Shown here piece by piece: positions 29,335 through 39,249 of a stretch of DNA of 64,000 bases; position 1 is the stretch's first letter; every line of letters starts with the position of its first letter. The position numbers were made by a program, and so were the translations under genes. Origin of the DNA: Pseudomonas graminis (lineage in GTDB: Bacteria > Pseudomonadota > Gammaproteobacteria > Pseudomonadales > Pseudomonadaceae); the NCBI RefSeq assembly GCF_013201545.1, contig NZ_CP053746.1, forward strand, positions 434,001 through 498,000. The letters run 5' to 3'. The notes under the pieces are model-generated. The model saw only the letters and a program-made list of their open reading frames with translations, ran no database searches and was not told the DNA's origin.

Positions 29335-29572
29335 GGTCCAGAATCATCCGAACCATGCGCTGCAGCTCCGGGTCTTCAGACTCCGCGCGCTGCATGAACC
29401 AGCCGAACATGTCCTGGTCTTCGCAGGTCAGCAGGCGGACATAGAGGTCTCGATCGACCTGGTTGAGCGTCGGATAGACTTCTTTGACGAATGGCACCAG
29501 TAACACGTCCAGCTCGAGCATGCCGCGACGGCTGTGCCAAAAGAGGCGATTGAGTTCAACATCTTCGACCAT
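29318..29572 (-). CDS. sdhE: FAD assembly factor SdhE
   Basis: 84 residues from the ATG at 29572, with GAGGAG six bases upstream; the longer open frame is not coding. SdhE promotes covalent attachment of FAD to succinate dehydrogenase. The conserved RGMLELD motif lies in [18 protein letters not shown], and the five-helix bundle continues with [14 protein letters not shown]. It is divergent from ygfZ. Confidence 0.94.
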   Translation of the reverse strand: MVEDVELNRLFWHSRRGMLELDVLLVPFVKEVYPTLNQVDRDLYVRLLTCEDQDMFGWFMQRAESEDPELQRMVRMILDRVQPK

Positions 29573-29714
29573 GGAGGGCTCCTCGAATTTGCCGGCGAGT
29601 ATACAGGCGCATCGTCTCGGGGCGTACTTGCAGTTAGTCGCAGCTTTTTGCGTATACCCATTAGCGACACGCGGCACTATGATGGTGCCCCAGACTTCTA
29701 CCCTGCGATGACTC

Positions 29715-30656
29715 ATGGCCGTTCCAGCATTTTTCTGCCCCCTGTCCCATGAAGGTGTGCTCGCCGTTCGCGGCGTGGATGCCGGCAAGTTCCTGCAAGG
29801 CCAACTGACTTGCAACATCGACTACCTCAGCGAAGCCAAGGCTACCCTCGGGGCGCGCTGCACCCAAAAAGGCCGCATGCAGTCCAGCTTTCGCATCCTG
29901 CTTGAGGGCGACGGCATATTGCTGGCAATGGCCAGCGAGCTGATCGACGCGCAATTGCTGGATCTGAAGAAGTACGCCGTCTTCTCCAAATCCAAATTGA
30001 CCGACGAAAGCGCATCCTGGGTGCGATTCGGCTTGCAAGACGGCGACGGCGCGCTGGTCAGCCTGGGCCTTGATCTTGCGCAGGAGACCGACTCGGTCGT
30101 CCGCGCCAATGACCTGATTGCCATTCGCGTCTCCCCTGCCCGCGCCGAATTGTGGGTACGTGCCGAACAGGCCGATGACGTGCGCAGCCGCCTGATCGCC
30201 CACGTGCCGCAAGCGCCCCTCAACGACTGGCTGCTGGGGCAGATCCGCGCCGGCATTGGCCAGGTGTTCGGGCAGACCCGTGAAGAATTGATTCCGCAGA
30301 TGATCAACCTGCAAGCCGTGGGCGGGGTGAGCTTCAAGAAAGGTTGCTACACCGGCCAGGAAATCGTGGCGCGGATGCAATACCTCGGCAAGCTGAAACG
30401 CCGGCTGTACCGCCTGACTATGGGCGACAGCGAAGTGCCTGAGCCGGGTGTTGCATTGTTTTCGCCCGTACATTCGAGTGCAGTAGGCAACGTTGTGATC
30501 GCGGCCCGGTCTGATGTCGGGATCGAGGTGCTGGCGGTTGTACAGGCGGATGCGGCGGAAGATGGTCAAATCCATCTTGGCGCGCCAGATGGCCCGAACC
30601 TGCAACTAGGTGAATTGCCATACACGCTCGACGCGAAACTCGAAACCCAGCGTTGA
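29715..30656 (+). CDS. ygfZ: tRNA-modifying folate-binding protein YgfZ
   Basis: 313 residues. Folate-dependent GcvT-like protein that supports Fe-S cluster enzymes such as MiaB. N-terminal [19 protein letters not shown] and the diagnostic motif [16 protein letters not shown] with its conserved Cys are present. Divergent from sdhE with a 142-base gap. Confidence 0.94.
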   Translation: MAVPAFFCPLSHEGVLAVRGVDAGKFLQGQLTCNIDYLSEAKATLGARCTQKGRMQSSFRILLEGDGILLAMASELIDAQLLDLKKYAVFSKSKLTDESASWVRFGLQDGDGALVSLGLDLAQETDSVVRANDLIAIRVSPARAELWVRAEQADDVRSRLIAHVPQAPLNDWLLGQIRAGIGQVFGQTREELIPQMINLQAVGGVSFKKGCYTGQEIVARMQYLGKLKRRLYRLTMGDSEVPEPGVALFSPVHSSAVGNVVIAARSDVGIEVLAVVQADAAEDGQIHLGAPDGPNLQLGELPYTLDAKLETQR

Positions 30657-30753
30657 ACCCGGTTGAAGCATGTGCAAAACGTCAGCGTGGTTGCCATCGC
30701 CGTAATCCCGAGCGGACGGCCGTTGGCCGGAATGCAATGTCCAGAGATCCAAT

Positions 30754-31575
30754 ATGAGTAGCATGGCTGACGAAGTGCAGAGGGATCTGATCAAGGCGAT
30801 CGACAAGGATGCTCTGTTTCTGCCAACTCTCCCGGAAGTCGCGCTGAGGATTCGCCTGGCGGCGGAAGACTCGGAAATCTCCATTGCTGCGCTGAGCAAA
30901 GTCATTGGCAGCGACACGGCGCTTTCCGCCCGCCTGATCAAAGTCGTCAACAGCCCCCTGCTGCGGCCCAACTTTGAAGTCAGCGACGTGCTGACCGCAG
31001 TTCGACGTCTGGGCGTGAACTACAGCAGTAACCTGGCCATCGGGCTGGTGGTGGAGCAGATGTTTCACGCCAAGTCCGCCGTCATCGAAGCCAAGATGCG
31101 CGACATCTGGAAACTCAGCATGCAGGTGGCCGGGGTCTGTAATGTCCTGAGCTACCGCAGCACACGACTGAAGGCCGACAGGGCCACGCTGGCCGGGCTC
31201 ATTCACCTCATTGGTGTGCTGCCGATCCTGACCTACGCCGAGGACAACTACGAGTTGCTTTCCGACCCTATCAGCCTCAATCACGTCATTGAACGGATTC
31301 ATCCGATCATCGGTGAGAGGCTGCTGCGGTCATGGGATTTCCCGGATGCCCTGGCGATCGTGCCTCGGGAATTCCAGAGTTTCAGCCGTGTCTCGGGTCA
31401 GGCTGACTACGTTGACCTGGTGCAGGTCGCGACGATTCATATTCATGAAATGAACGGCACGCCTTACCCGAACCTGAGCTTCAAGTCCGTGCCGGCGGTA
31501 GCGCAACTGGGCCTGAACATGGCCGACGGCGGGCTTATCAATGAGATGAACGAGGCGATGACGCTGCTGTACTGA
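30754..31575 (+). CDS. HDOD domain protein
   Basis: 273 residues. The first 200 residues form an HDOD domain: FLPTLPEVALRIRLAAED, IGSDTALSARLIKVVNSPL, and LAGLIHLIGVLPILTYAED. HDOD proteins are non-enzymatic HD-like scaffolds used in signalling and regulation. No second domain is visible. Ends 18 bases before the convergent tctE gene. Role unknown. Confidence 0.88.
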   Translation: MSSMADEVQRDLIKAIDKDALFLPTLPEVALRIRLAAEDSEISIAALSKVIGSDTALSARLIKVVNSPLLRPNFEVSDVLTAVRRLGVNYSSNLAIGLVVEQMFHAKSAVIEAKMRDIWKLSMQVAGVCNVLSYRSTRLKADRATLAGLIHLIGVLPILTYAEDNYELLSDPISLNHVIERIHPIIGERLLRSWDFPDALAIVPREFQSFSRVSGQADYVDLVQVATIHIHEMNGTPYPNLSFKSVPAVAQLGLNMADGGLINEMNEAMTLLY

Positions 31576-31593
31576 TCGCTATGGCCTGCCCGG

Positions 31594-33018
31594 TCAAACC
31601 AGCCCCACCAGTCCCGACTCCGGCACCATAAAGCTCACCCTTACTTTCAAGCCCCGTTGTGCGCCGTCGTGCAAGGTGATGCGCGCCAAATGTGCCCTGC
31701 AGATTTCTCCCACAATCGCCAACCCCAGGCCCGAACCCTTGCTCTGCTGATTGCGCCGGTAGAAGCGCTCGAACACCCGATCACGCTCGTGGGCCGGGAT
31801 GCCGGGGCCGTCGTCCTCGACTTCAAGCACGCAGGGGGCATGGACACGCAGAATCACATTGCCGCCCGCCGGGGTGTGGGCCAGGGCGTTATCCACCAGA
31901 TTGCTCAGCAGTTCGTTGAGCAACGTGGGTTCGCCGCGCATCCACACCGGTTCGTCCGCTTCCAGCGCCAATGCCACACCCCGGGCGTGGGCCAGCGGCG
32001 CCATGGCCATGCCCAGTTCACGGGCCAGTTGGCTGAGGTCGAGCAACTGCGCCCCACCTTCGGCGATGGCCCGCGCGCCATTCTCGATGCGCGCCAGCGA
32101 CAACAACTGGTTGGCCAGATGGGTCAGCTTGTCGGTGCCGGAGGCGGCGCTTTCGAGGGTGTTGCGCCACGCCGCAGGCTCGTGGTCTCGCAGACCCAGC
32201 TCCAGTCGCGCTTTCAATGCCGCCAGCGGCGTTCGCAACTCATGGGCCGCGTCGGCGATAAATTGCGCCTGACGCTCGAACTGCATGCGCAGCCTTTCGG
32301 TGAAGTGGTTGAGCGAGCTGACCAGCGGGCGCAACTCGTGCTGAACCTCGACCAGCGGCAGCGAGCGCAAATCGTCAGGCTGGCGTTCTTCCACCGCCGT
32401 GCGCAGGCGATCCAGGGGTCGCAAGGCGGCGCTGACGGTGAACCAGACCAGCAGCAACGCGCCGCCGCCCAGCATGCCCAGCCGCAGCAGCGTATCGGCC
32501 ATCAGCGCCTGGGCCATGTCCACCCGGGCTTCTTCGGTTTCGGCGACGCGAATCTCGGCCATGCCGTTCATGTTCGGTTCGCTGACGGCCTTGAGCAGGC
32601 TGACCACGCGCACGTCCTGGCCCTGATAACGGCCGCTGTAGAACTTGGCGAGGGCCGGATAAGCGTCGGTGCGCGGCGTCCCTGGCGGCGGCGCGGGGAT
32701 GTTTTCGTAGCCCGAAATGAGCTTTTGATCGATGTCGTTGACCTGGTAGTAAATGCGCCCGGCGCTGTCGTAGGCGAAGGTGTCCAGGGCCACATAGGGC
32801 ACGTCGGCGCTGAGGGTGCCGTCGTGTTCCGACAACCCGGCGGCGATGGTCCGCGCCGAGGCCAGCAAGGTGCGATCGTAGGCGGTGTCTGCCGCTTCGC
32901 GCCCGTTCCAGTAGGCGCTCATGCCGCTGGCGATCATCAGCACCACCAGCAGTAATCCCAGGTTCCACAGCAAGCGCCAGCGCAGGCTGTTTTCGGCTGC
33001 GGGAAACGGATTAAGCAT
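31594..33018 (-). CDS. tctE: Sensor histidine kinase TctE
   Basis: 474 residues. TM helix near 17-37, a periplasmic domain of about 130 residues, TM near 175-198, HAMP, then HisKA (FIADAAHELRTPLAALKARL, phosphorylated His inside) and ATPase (VEDDGPGIP, GSGLGLAIVGE). It probably senses external tri- or dicarboxylates and phosphorylates TctD. It overlaps tctD by eight bases and is divergent from tctCBA, the usual TctDE arrangement. Confidence 0.88.
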   Translation of the reverse strand: MLNPFPAAENSLRWRLLWNLGLLLVVLMIASGMSAYWNGREAADTAYDRTLLASARTIAAGLSEHDGTLSADVPYVALDTFAYDSAGRIYYQVNDIDQKLISGYENIPAPPPGTPRTDAYPALAKFYSGRYQGQDVRVVSLLKAVSEPNMNGMAEIRVAETEEARVDMAQALMADTLLRLGMLGGGALLLVWFTVSAALRPLDRLRTAVEERQPDDLRSLPLVEVQHELRPLVSSLNHFTERLRMQFERQAQFIADAAHELRTPLAALKARLELGLRDHEPAAWRNTLESAASGTDKLTHLANQLLSLARIENGARAIAEGGAQLLDLSQLARELGMAMAPLAHARGVALALEADEPVWMRGEPTLLNELLSNLVDNALAHTPAGGNVILRVHAPCVLEVEDDGPGIPAHERDRVFERFYRRNQQSKGSGLGLAIVGEICRAHLARITLHDGAQRGLKVRVSFMVPESGLVGLV

Positions 33019-33682
33019 CGCGGCTTTCCAGCAGGTAACCGAGGCCCCGGAACGTCACGATCGCGATCGGGTGCCCGTCCAGCTTCTTGCGCAGGCGGTG
33101 CACGTAGATTTCGATAGCGTCGGAGCTGGCCTCTTCGTCCAGACCAAACACTTGCGCGGCCAGTTGTTCCTTGCTCATGACCCGACCGGGCCGGGCGATC
33201 AGTGATTCGAGCACCGATTGTTCTCGGGAGGTCAGGGTGAGCAGTTCTTCACAGAGTGTGAACCTTCGGGTGTCGAGGTCGTAGACCAGCTCGCCGCAGC
33301 GTTGCTGGCGTTCGCCTCCGAGCACGCTGCGGCGCAGCAACGCCTTGACCCGAGCTTCCAGCTCCGACAGTTCAAAGGGTTTGGCCAGGTAGTCATCGGC
33401 GCCGAGGTTCAGGCCGTGGACCCTGTCCTTGACGTCGCTGCGGGCAGTCAGCATCAGCACCGGAGTGTTCTTGCCCCGCGCCCGCAGACGTGCCAGCACC
33501 TCGAAACCGTCCATGCGCGGCAGGCCGACATCGAGCACCACCGCGGCATAGTCTTCGCTGCTCAGGGCCAGATCAGCTGCAACGCCGTCGTGCAGAACGT
33601 CAACGGTCAGGCCGCTGCTCTTGAGCGCCAGCGCGACACTTTCAGCCAGTTGCAGATGATCTTCGACGAGCAGGACACGCAT
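33011..33682 (-). CDS. tctD: Response regulator TctD (OmpR family)
   Basis: 223 residues from the ATG at 33682 (GGGAGAA upstream). Receiver domain with VLLVEDH, phospho-acceptor Asp in AVVLDVGLP, LTARS and the switch Lys in DDYLAKPFE. A winged-helix DNA-binding domain follows (LTSREQSVLESLI; SDAIEIYVHRLRKKL). It should activate the divergent tctCBA operon. The target site is not identified. Confidence 0.9.
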   Translation of the reverse strand: MRVLLVEDHLQLAESVALALKSSGLTVDVLHDGVAADLALSSEDYAAVVLDVGLPRMDGFEVLARLRARGKNTPVLMLTARSDVKDRVHGLNLGADDYLAKPFELSELEARVKALLRRSVLGGERQQRCGELVYDLDTRRFTLCEELLTLTSREQSVLESLIARPGRVMSKEQLAAQVFGLDEEASSDAIEIYVHRLRKKLDGHPIAIVTFRGLGYLLESRDA

Positions 33683-34154
33683 CGACTTCTCCCGAGTGAG
33701 CATTTTATGGGCGGAGTTTACAGGCGCGCCGCCGTCAGGGAAGGCCCGGTGCGCGGGAAAGCCAGCCTCCGATCTGGAAGCGGATCAGGTGAACGCTTTC
33801 TGAAAGGTAGTTGAAAGGTTGATGAAAGCTTCGCTGATTAGGATCCCGTCACGACTTGTCACGATTGCGTCTTGCGTGACGCTGCTGATGCCAGGGTCGT
33901 GACGAAAAACGCCTTGATGCGTTTTCAACAATAAAAACAATATCGGAGTCATCAGTGATGCCCTCACTGCAACCCTCGGCCCTCGTGCCGCCTGAATCCC
34001 GTTGTGTTTACTGTTCACCTCGCAGCCCTGTTGCGCGGTGTTTCGTCACGTCCGCATCTTGTCGGCCGACCCTTTCGCGAGGTCATGAGACGACTGCCTG
34101 ACGAACGTACGACTGCCTGCCCCATTAAAACAACAACTCCTCTGGAGACGGACC
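33683..34154. other. Divergent tctD-tctC regulatory region
   Basis: 472 bases. An A-rich stretch (AACAATAAAAACAATATCGG, 33927-33946) followed by GGAG resembles a promoter and leader. An ORF of 47 codons, ATG 33958 to TGA 34101, follows this GGAG; it encodes a Pro/Cys/Arg-rich peptide with no recognised family, so it is either a leader peptide or chance. TctD sites must lie here, but no clear direct repeat was found. Confidence 0.4.
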
Positions 34155-35132
34155 ATGAACCTATCGTTGCGCCATATCAGCGTTGCCGCCAGCTGCCTGC
34201 TGATGGCCACCCAATTGTGGGCCGAGCCCAATCGTCCTGAATGCATCGCGCCGGCCTCGCCCGGCGGCGGCTTCGACCTGACCTGCAAGCTGGCGCAAAG
34301 CGCGCTGATCAACGAGAAGATCCTCTCCAAACCGATGCGCGTCACCTACATGCCGGGCGGCGTCGGCGCCGTGGCGTACAACGCGGTGGTCGCTCAGCGC
34401 CCGGCCGACGCCGGCACACTGGTGGCCTGGTCCAGCGGTTCGTTGTTGAACCTGGCCCAGGGCAAGTTCGGCCGTTTCGACGAGAACGCCGTGCGCTGGC
34501 TGGCCGCCGTCGGCACCAGCTACGGCGCGATCGCTGTCAAGGCTGATTCGCCCTACAAGAACCTCGACGATCTCGTTAAAGCCCTGAAAGCCGACCCGGG
34601 CAAAGTGGTCATCGGCTCCGGCGGCACCGTGGGCAGCCAGGACTGGATGCAGACCGCGCTGATCGCCAAGGCTGCCGGAATCAACCCGCGCGAACTGCGT
34701 TACGTCGCCCTGGAAGGCGGTGGTGAAATCGCCACTGCCCTGCTCGGCGGCCACATTCAAGTGGGCTCCACCGACATTTCCGACTCCATGCCGCACATCC
34801 TCAGCGGCGACATGCGCCTGCTGGCGGTGTTCTCCGAAGAGCGTCTGGACGAGCCGGAAATGAAGAACATCCCGACCGCCAAAGAACAAGGCTACGACAT
34901 CGTCTGGCCGGTGGTGCGCGGTTTCTATCTGGGGCCAAAGGTGTCGGACGAGGACTACAACTGGTGGAAAGCGGCCTTCGACAAGCTGCTGGCCTCGGAA
35001 GACTTCGCCAAGCTGCGCGATCAGCGTGAGCTGTTCCCGTTCGCCATGACCGGTGAAGAGCTGGACAAATATGTGAAAACCCGCGTCGCCGAGTACAAGA
35101 CGCTGGCCAAGGAATTCGGCCTGATTCAGTGA
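34155..35132 (+). CDS. tctC: Tripartite tricarboxylate transporter substrate-binding protein TctC
   Basis: 325 residues. Signal peptide ending near QLWA, then a periplasmic binding protein with ECIAPASPGGGFDLTCKLAQ, VTYMPGGVGAVAYN and YKNLDDLVKALKADPGKVVIGSGG (shown in part). It captures citrate or related acids for the TctAB membrane complex. First gene of tctC-tctB-tctA. Confidence 0.93.
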   Translation: MNLSLRHISVAASCLLMATQLWAEPNRPECIAPASPGGGFDLTCKLAQSALINEKILSKPMRVTYMPGGVGAVAYNAVVAQRPADAGTLVAWSSGSLLNLAQGKFGRFDENAVRWLAAVGTSYGAIAVKADSPYKNLDDLVKALKADPGKVVIGSGGTVGSQDWMQTALIAKAAGINPRELRYVALEGGGEIATALLGGHIQVGSTDISDSMPHILSGDMRLLAVFSEERLDEPEMKNIPTAKEQGYDIVWPVVRGFYLGPKVSDEDYNWWKAAFDKLLASEDFAKLRDQRELFPFAMTGEELDKYVKTRVAEYKTLAKEFGLIQ

Positions 35133-35207
35133 CTGAACTGCATCGACCGGTCTTCGATTGACTGAGGATTGCGCCGCCTGCGCGGTGGCGTGATCCGGGA
35201 GTTTTCC

Positions 35208-35666
35208 ATGGTGATACAACGACTTTTCGCTGTCGTGCTGCTGCTGGTCTGCATCGGTCTGGCAATGATGGCCTGGCCTTATCAGGCGCCGTTTTCCTAC
35301 GAACCCGTCGGCCCCCGCGCCTTCCCGCTGCTGATGCTGGCGCTGATGGGTATTTCGCTGCTGTACATGGCGATCCGTCCGACGCCGATCGTGCATTCGG
35401 AGGAAGAACCGGCGCTGGACCGTCCGACGCTGATCAAGATCGGTATCTGTACCCTGCTGTTGCTGGTGTTCGCCGGGCTGTTCGAGCCGCTGGGCTTTGT
35501 ATTGAGCAGCATCCTGATCGGCATTCCCATGGCGCGCTTGTACGGCGGCCGCTGGCTGCCGAGTGTCGTGATCATCACCTTCATGAGCATCGCGCTGTAC
35601 GTGCTGTTCGACAAAGTGATGGATGTGCCCCTGCCCCTCGGCCTGCTCGACGTTCTGGAGAATTGA
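35208..35666 (+). CDS. tctB: Tripartite tricarboxylate transporter small membrane subunit TctB
   Basis: 152 residues from the ATG at 35208 (CGGGAG upstream). Four TM helices: RLFAVVLLLVCIGLAMMAW, AFPLLMLALMGISLLYMAI, IGICTLLLLVFAGLF and a C-terminal pair around SVVIITFMSIALYVLF. One base separates its stop from the tctA ATG. Confidence 0.92.
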   Translation: MVIQRLFAVVLLLVCIGLAMMAWPYQAPFSYEPVGPRAFPLLMLALMGISLLYMAIRPTPIVHSEEEPALDRPTLIKIGICTLLLLVFAGLFEPLGFVLSSILIGIPMARLYGGRWLPSVVIITFMSIALYVLFDKVMDVPLPLGLLDVLEN

Positions 35667-35667
35667 T

Positions 35668-37182
35668 ATGGACACTCTCGGCTATCTCGGCCAGGGCTTC
35701 GGCGTCGCGCTGACCCCTTACAACTTGATCACCGCGCTGTCCGGCACGCTGATCGGCACCGTCGTCGGCCTGCTGCCCGGGCTGGGCCCGATCAATGGCG
35801 TGGCGCTGTTGATCCCCATTGCGTTCGCGTTGGGCCTGCCGCCGGAGTCGGCGTTGATTCTGCTGGCGGCGGTGTATCTGGGCTGTGAATACGGCGGCCG
35901 CATCAGCTCCATTCTGCTCAACATTCCGGGCGAAGCATCGACTGTGATGACAGCGCTGGACGGCTACCCGATGGCGCGTCAGGGCATGGCCGGCGTGGCG
36001 TTGTCGCTGTCGGCGTGGAGTTCGTTCATTGGCGCGTTCATCGCCACCTGCGGGATGGTCATGTTCGCGCCGCTGCTGGCGAAATGGGCAATTGCCTTCG
36101 GCCCGGCGGAATACTTCGTGCTGATGGTGTTCGCCATTGTTTGCCTGGGTGGCATGGCCGGTGATAGGCCGCTGAAGACCTTTGTCGCTGCGCTGATCGG
36201 GCTGTTTCTGTCGAGCATCGGTATCGATGCCAACAGCGGCGTGTACCGTTTCACCGGCGACAACATCCATCTGGCTGACGGCATTCAGTTCGTCGTGCTG
36301 GTGCTGGGTCTGTTCTCGATCAGTGAAATTCTGTTGCTGCTGGAGAAAACCCACCGCGGGCAGGAAGCGGTGAAAGCCACCGGGCGCATGATGTTTAATT
36401 TCAAGGAGGCCAGTTCGGTCTTCTGGGTGAACATCCGTTGCGGTCTGATGGGCTTCATCATGGGCGTGTTGCCCGGTGCGGGCGCGACGCTGGCCAGCGC
36501 CGTGACCTACATGTCCGAGAAACGCATCGCCGGCGCAAGTGGCAAGTTCGGACAGGGCGACATGCGCGGTCTGGCTGCGCCGGAAACCGCCATTGGCGCG
36601 ACGGCCTGCGGCGCACTGGTGCCGATGCTGACCCTGGGCGTGCCGGGTTCGGGTACCACGGCGGTGATGATCGGCGCCCTGTCGCTGTACAACATCACGC
36701 CGGGACCGCTGTTGTTTCAACAGCAACCGGACATCGTCTGGGGCCTGATCGCGTCGTTGTTCGTCGCCAACATCATGCTGGTGATCCTCAACATCCCGAT
36801 GATCCGCATCTTCACCCGCATCCTCTCGGTGCCGAACTGGGCACTGGTGCCGGTGATCGCGATCATCACCGGGATCGGCGTCTACGCAGTGCACGCCACT
36901 ACCTTCGACCTGTTCCTGATGGTCGGCATCGGCATCTTCGGCTACATCCTGCGCAAGCTGGATTTCCCGCTGTCGCCGATTCTGCTGGGGTTCATCCTTG
37001 GCGGGCTGATGGAGCAGAACCTGCGCCGCGCGTTGTCGATTTCCAATGGCGGGCTGGAGATTCTGTGGTCCAGCCCGATCACCCTGGGCATGTGGGTAGT
37101 GACGGCATTCATGCTGGTGTTCCCGCTGATCCGCATCTGGCGCAAGCGCTCCAGGCAGCGTCGCGCGCTGGCCGATGTCTGA
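35668..37182 (+). CDS. tctA: Tripartite tricarboxylate transporter large membrane subunit TctA
   Basis: 504 residues from the ATG at 35668, with TGGAG upstream. About 12 TM helices; the family signatures GLLPGLGPINGVALLIPIAF and MGVLPGAGATLASAVTYMSE are visible, with LGVPGSGTTAVMIGAL in the second half. It forms the sodium-coupled translocation channel. Overlaps the following AbrB-type gene by eight bases. Confidence 0.95.
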   Translation: MDTLGYLGQGFGVALTPYNLITALSGTLIGTVVGLLPGLGPINGVALLIPIAFALGLPPESALILLAAVYLGCEYGGRISSILLNIPGEASTVMTALDGYPMARQGMAGVALSLSAWSSFIGAFIATCGMVMFAPLLAKWAIAFGPAEYFVLMVFAIVCLGGMAGDRPLKTFVAALIGLFLSSIGIDANSGVYRFTGDNIHLADGIQFVVLVLGLFSISEILLLLEKTHRGQEAVKATGRMMFNFKEASSVFWVNIRCGLMGFIMGVLPGAGATLASAVTYMSEKRIAGASGKFGQGDMRGLAAPETAIGATACGALVPMLTLGVPGSGTTAVMIGALSLYNITPGPLLFQQQPDIVWGLIASLFVANIMLVILNIPMIRIFTRILSVPNWALVPVIAIITGIGVYAVHATTFDLFLMVGIGIFGYILRKLDFPLSPILLGFILGGLMEQNLRRALSISNGGLEILWSSPITLGMWVVTAFMLVFPLIRIWRKRSRQRRALADV

Positions 37183-38206
37183 TCGACCCTTCAGTACGTG
37201 GTGGGGAACACCGCTGGTTGGCCTGCTGGGGGGATTTCTCGCCAGTCAGGTCGGCTGGCCACTGCCCTGGATGGTCGGCTCGTTGCTGGCAATCATCCTG
37301 GTGCGCTGTCTCACGCCCTGGCAGCTGGCTGAAATCCCCGGCGGCCGCAAATGCGGCCAATGGGTGGTCGGCATCGGCATCGGCCTGCACTTCACCCCCG
37401 TCGTCATCGAACAAGTCCTCTCCCACTTCGGCCTGATCTTTATCGGCGCACTGGTGACCAGCGTTTCCAGCGTGGTCGGCGTGTGGCTGATGCTGCGCAC
37501 CGGCGAAGACCGCGCCACGGCGTTCTTTTCCAGCATGCCCGGCGGCTCGGGAGAGATGGTCAACCTCGGCGCACGCAACGGCGCGATTCTCAGCAACGTC
37601 GCCGCCGGGCAGAGTCTGCGGGTGCTGGCGGTGGTGCTGTGCGTGCCGGCGATCTTCAAATACCTGATGGGCGACGGCGGCCCGCCTTCCCACGCGACGG
37701 TGGTGGATTGGCGGTGGCTGATGCTGCTGTTTCCGCTGGGTGCGTTGGTGGCCTGGGGCTGGGAGCGGTTGAAACAGCCTAATCCGTGGTTATTCGGGCC
37801 GTTGCTGATCAGCGCGGTCATCAGCGTCAGTTTCGATTTGCACATCGGCCTGCCCCAGGGTGGCAGTCAGTTGGGGCAATGGCTGATCGGCAGCGGTCTG
37901 GGTTGCCACTTCAACCGCGCGTTCTTTCGTCGTGCGCCGTCGTTTATCGGTCGCACGCTGCTGGGGACAACGCTGACCATGAGCATCGCGGCGTTGTGCG
38001 CACTGGGCTTGAGCACGCTGACTCATCTGGATTTACGCTCGTTGACGCTGGGGATGATGCCGGGGGGGATCGCAGAAATGAGCCTGACGGCGGAGGTGCT
38101 GCAACTGTCGGTGCCACTGGTGACGGCGATGCAAGTGATGCGGTTGTTGTTTGTGTTGTTCCTGGCCGAGCCGTTGTTTCGGTATTGGGATCGACGGCTG
38201 GGTTGA
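37175..38206 (+). CDS. AbrB family membrane protein (putative ammonia monooxygenase-like)
   Basis: 343 residues, about ten TM helices arranged as two similar halves; each has a Pro-Gly-Gly motif (FFSSMPGGSGEMVNLG and LGMMPGGIAEMSLTAEV). This is the AbrB/YggT-unrelated membrane family often mislabelled 'ammonia monooxygenase'; it is not the DNA-binding AbrB. Co-translation with tctA by an eight-base overlap suggests a part in uptake or efflux of carboxylates. Substrate unknown. Confidence 0.85.
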   Translation: MSDRPFSTWWGTPLVGLLGGFLASQVGWPLPWMVGSLLAIILVRCLTPWQLAEIPGGRKCGQWVVGIGIGLHFTPVVIEQVLSHFGLIFIGALVTSVSSVVGVWLMLRTGEDRATAFFSSMPGGSGEMVNLGARNGAILSNVAAGQSLRVLAVVLCVPAIFKYLMGDGGPPSHATVVDWRWLMLLFPLGALVAWGWERLKQPNPWLFGPLLISAVISVSFDLHIGLPQGGSQLGQWLIGSGLGCHFNRAFFRRAPSFIGRTLLGTTLTMSIAALCALGLSTLTHLDLRSLTLGMMPGGIAEMSLTAEVLQLSVPLVTAMQVMRLLFVLFLAEPLFRYWDRRLG

Positions 38207-38263
38207 GGCCTCGCTCTCATCAAACATGGCACTACCGCAGAGCTGCCTGCGAGCACACAACTT

Positions 38264-38369
38264 GTGGGAGCGAGCTTGCTAGCGAAAAGGCTAATACATC
38301 CGCTACAGCTTCAGCGGTTGAAATGCCGTCTTCGTGAGCAAGGTGGAACGCCACCCCGGTCACTCCCAC
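38264..38369. repeat. REP pair with an interrupted arm
   Basis: Arm GTGGGAGCGAGCTTGCTAGC (38264-38283) faces a degenerate arm ending TCACTCCCAC (38360-38369). Compared with the pair near 17.9 kb, one C in the second arm is replaced by 17 bases (38343-38359) that complete a small hairpin, GGTGG-AACG-CCACC. The spacer text TGAAATGCCGTCTTCGTGAG is shared by both copies. Confidence 0.8.
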
Positions 38370-38382
38370 AGGGTGTGGTGTG

Positions 38383-39078
38383 TCAGACAACAGGCGGCAA
38401 TCGCCACTCGATCGGCGCCAGGCCGTTCTGCTCCAGAAACTTGTTCGCCAGACCAAAATGCCCGCAGCCGAGAAACCCTTTGTAGGCCGACAGCGGCGAC
38501 GGGTGCACGGCGGTCAGGATCAGGTGCTTGGAGGCATCGATCAGTTTTTTCTTGCTCTGCGCATGGGCGCCCCACAGCAGGAATACCAAGTGCGGCTGAT
38601 GAGCGCTGACGGTTTCGATGATCTTGTCGGTGAAGTGCTGCCAGCCTTTGCCGGCATGGGAAGCGGCGTTGGCGCGCTCGACAGTGAGCGTGGTGTTGAG
38701 CATCAGAACGCCCTGATCGGCCCAGGATTGCAGATAGCCGTGATTGGGGATGTCGATGTTCAGGTCACGCTTGAGTTCTTTGTAGATGTTGACCAGCGAA
38801 GGCGGCGCCGGCACGCCTGGTTGCACCGAGAAGCAGAGGCCGTGGGCCTGATTGGGGCCGTGATAAGGATCCTGACCCAGGATGACCACTTTCACGTTAT
38901 CCAGCGGCGTCGAGTTCAGCGCATTGAAGATCAGCGGCCCCGGCGGGTAGATTTCCTTCCCCGCCGCATGCTCCTGACGCAGAAAGTCGCGCAGCTCGCC
39001 CATGTAAGGCTTCTCGAACTCGTCGCGCAGGGCCTGCTTCCAGCTGGCCTCCAGTTTGATACGGTCGTCGTTTGTCAT
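38383..39078 (-). CDS. ung: Uracil-DNA glycosylase
   Basis: 231 residues from the ATG at 39078. Removes uracil from DNA. Catalytic motif [18 protein letters not shown] with the water-activating Asp, and the DNA-intercalation motif [13 protein letters not shown], are intact; [11 protein letters not shown] and LLWGAHAQ complete the family I pattern. Convergent with the tct series, divergent from the hydratase gene. Confidence 0.97.
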   Translation of the reverse strand: MTNDDRIKLEASWKQALRDEFEKPYMGELRDFLRQEHAAGKEIYPPGPLIFNALNSTPLDNVKVVILGQDPYHGPNQAHGLCFSVQPGVPAPPSLVNIYKELKRDLNIDIPNHGYLQSWADQGVLMLNTTLTVERANAASHAGKGWQHFTDKIIETVSAHQPHLVFLLWGAHAQSKKKLIDASKHLILTAVHPSPLSAYKGFLGCGHFGLANKFLEQNGLAPIEWRLPPVV

Positions 39079-39249
39079 GGTGTGATCCGGCAGAAACAAT
39101 GCGCAACTTTAGGGACTGTGGCTGATTATTTCCAGCGCGGCGCCGTCAGATGTTCCTACACTCGTTCACAGCCGCCGGTTTGCAACTTCCGGGCGTCGAG
39201 GGGACTCACAACTCTCGATAGATCCCCGTACCACTGACAAGAGGTCACG

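Noticed and set aside
31657..32955. 432-codon plus-strand frame opposite tctE
   Set aside because: Gln/Arg/His-rich shadow with no recognised motif.
38264..38369. CRISPR-like repeat interpretation of the palindromes
   Set aside because: The units occur as inverted pairs, not as regularly spaced direct repeats, and there are no cas genes.
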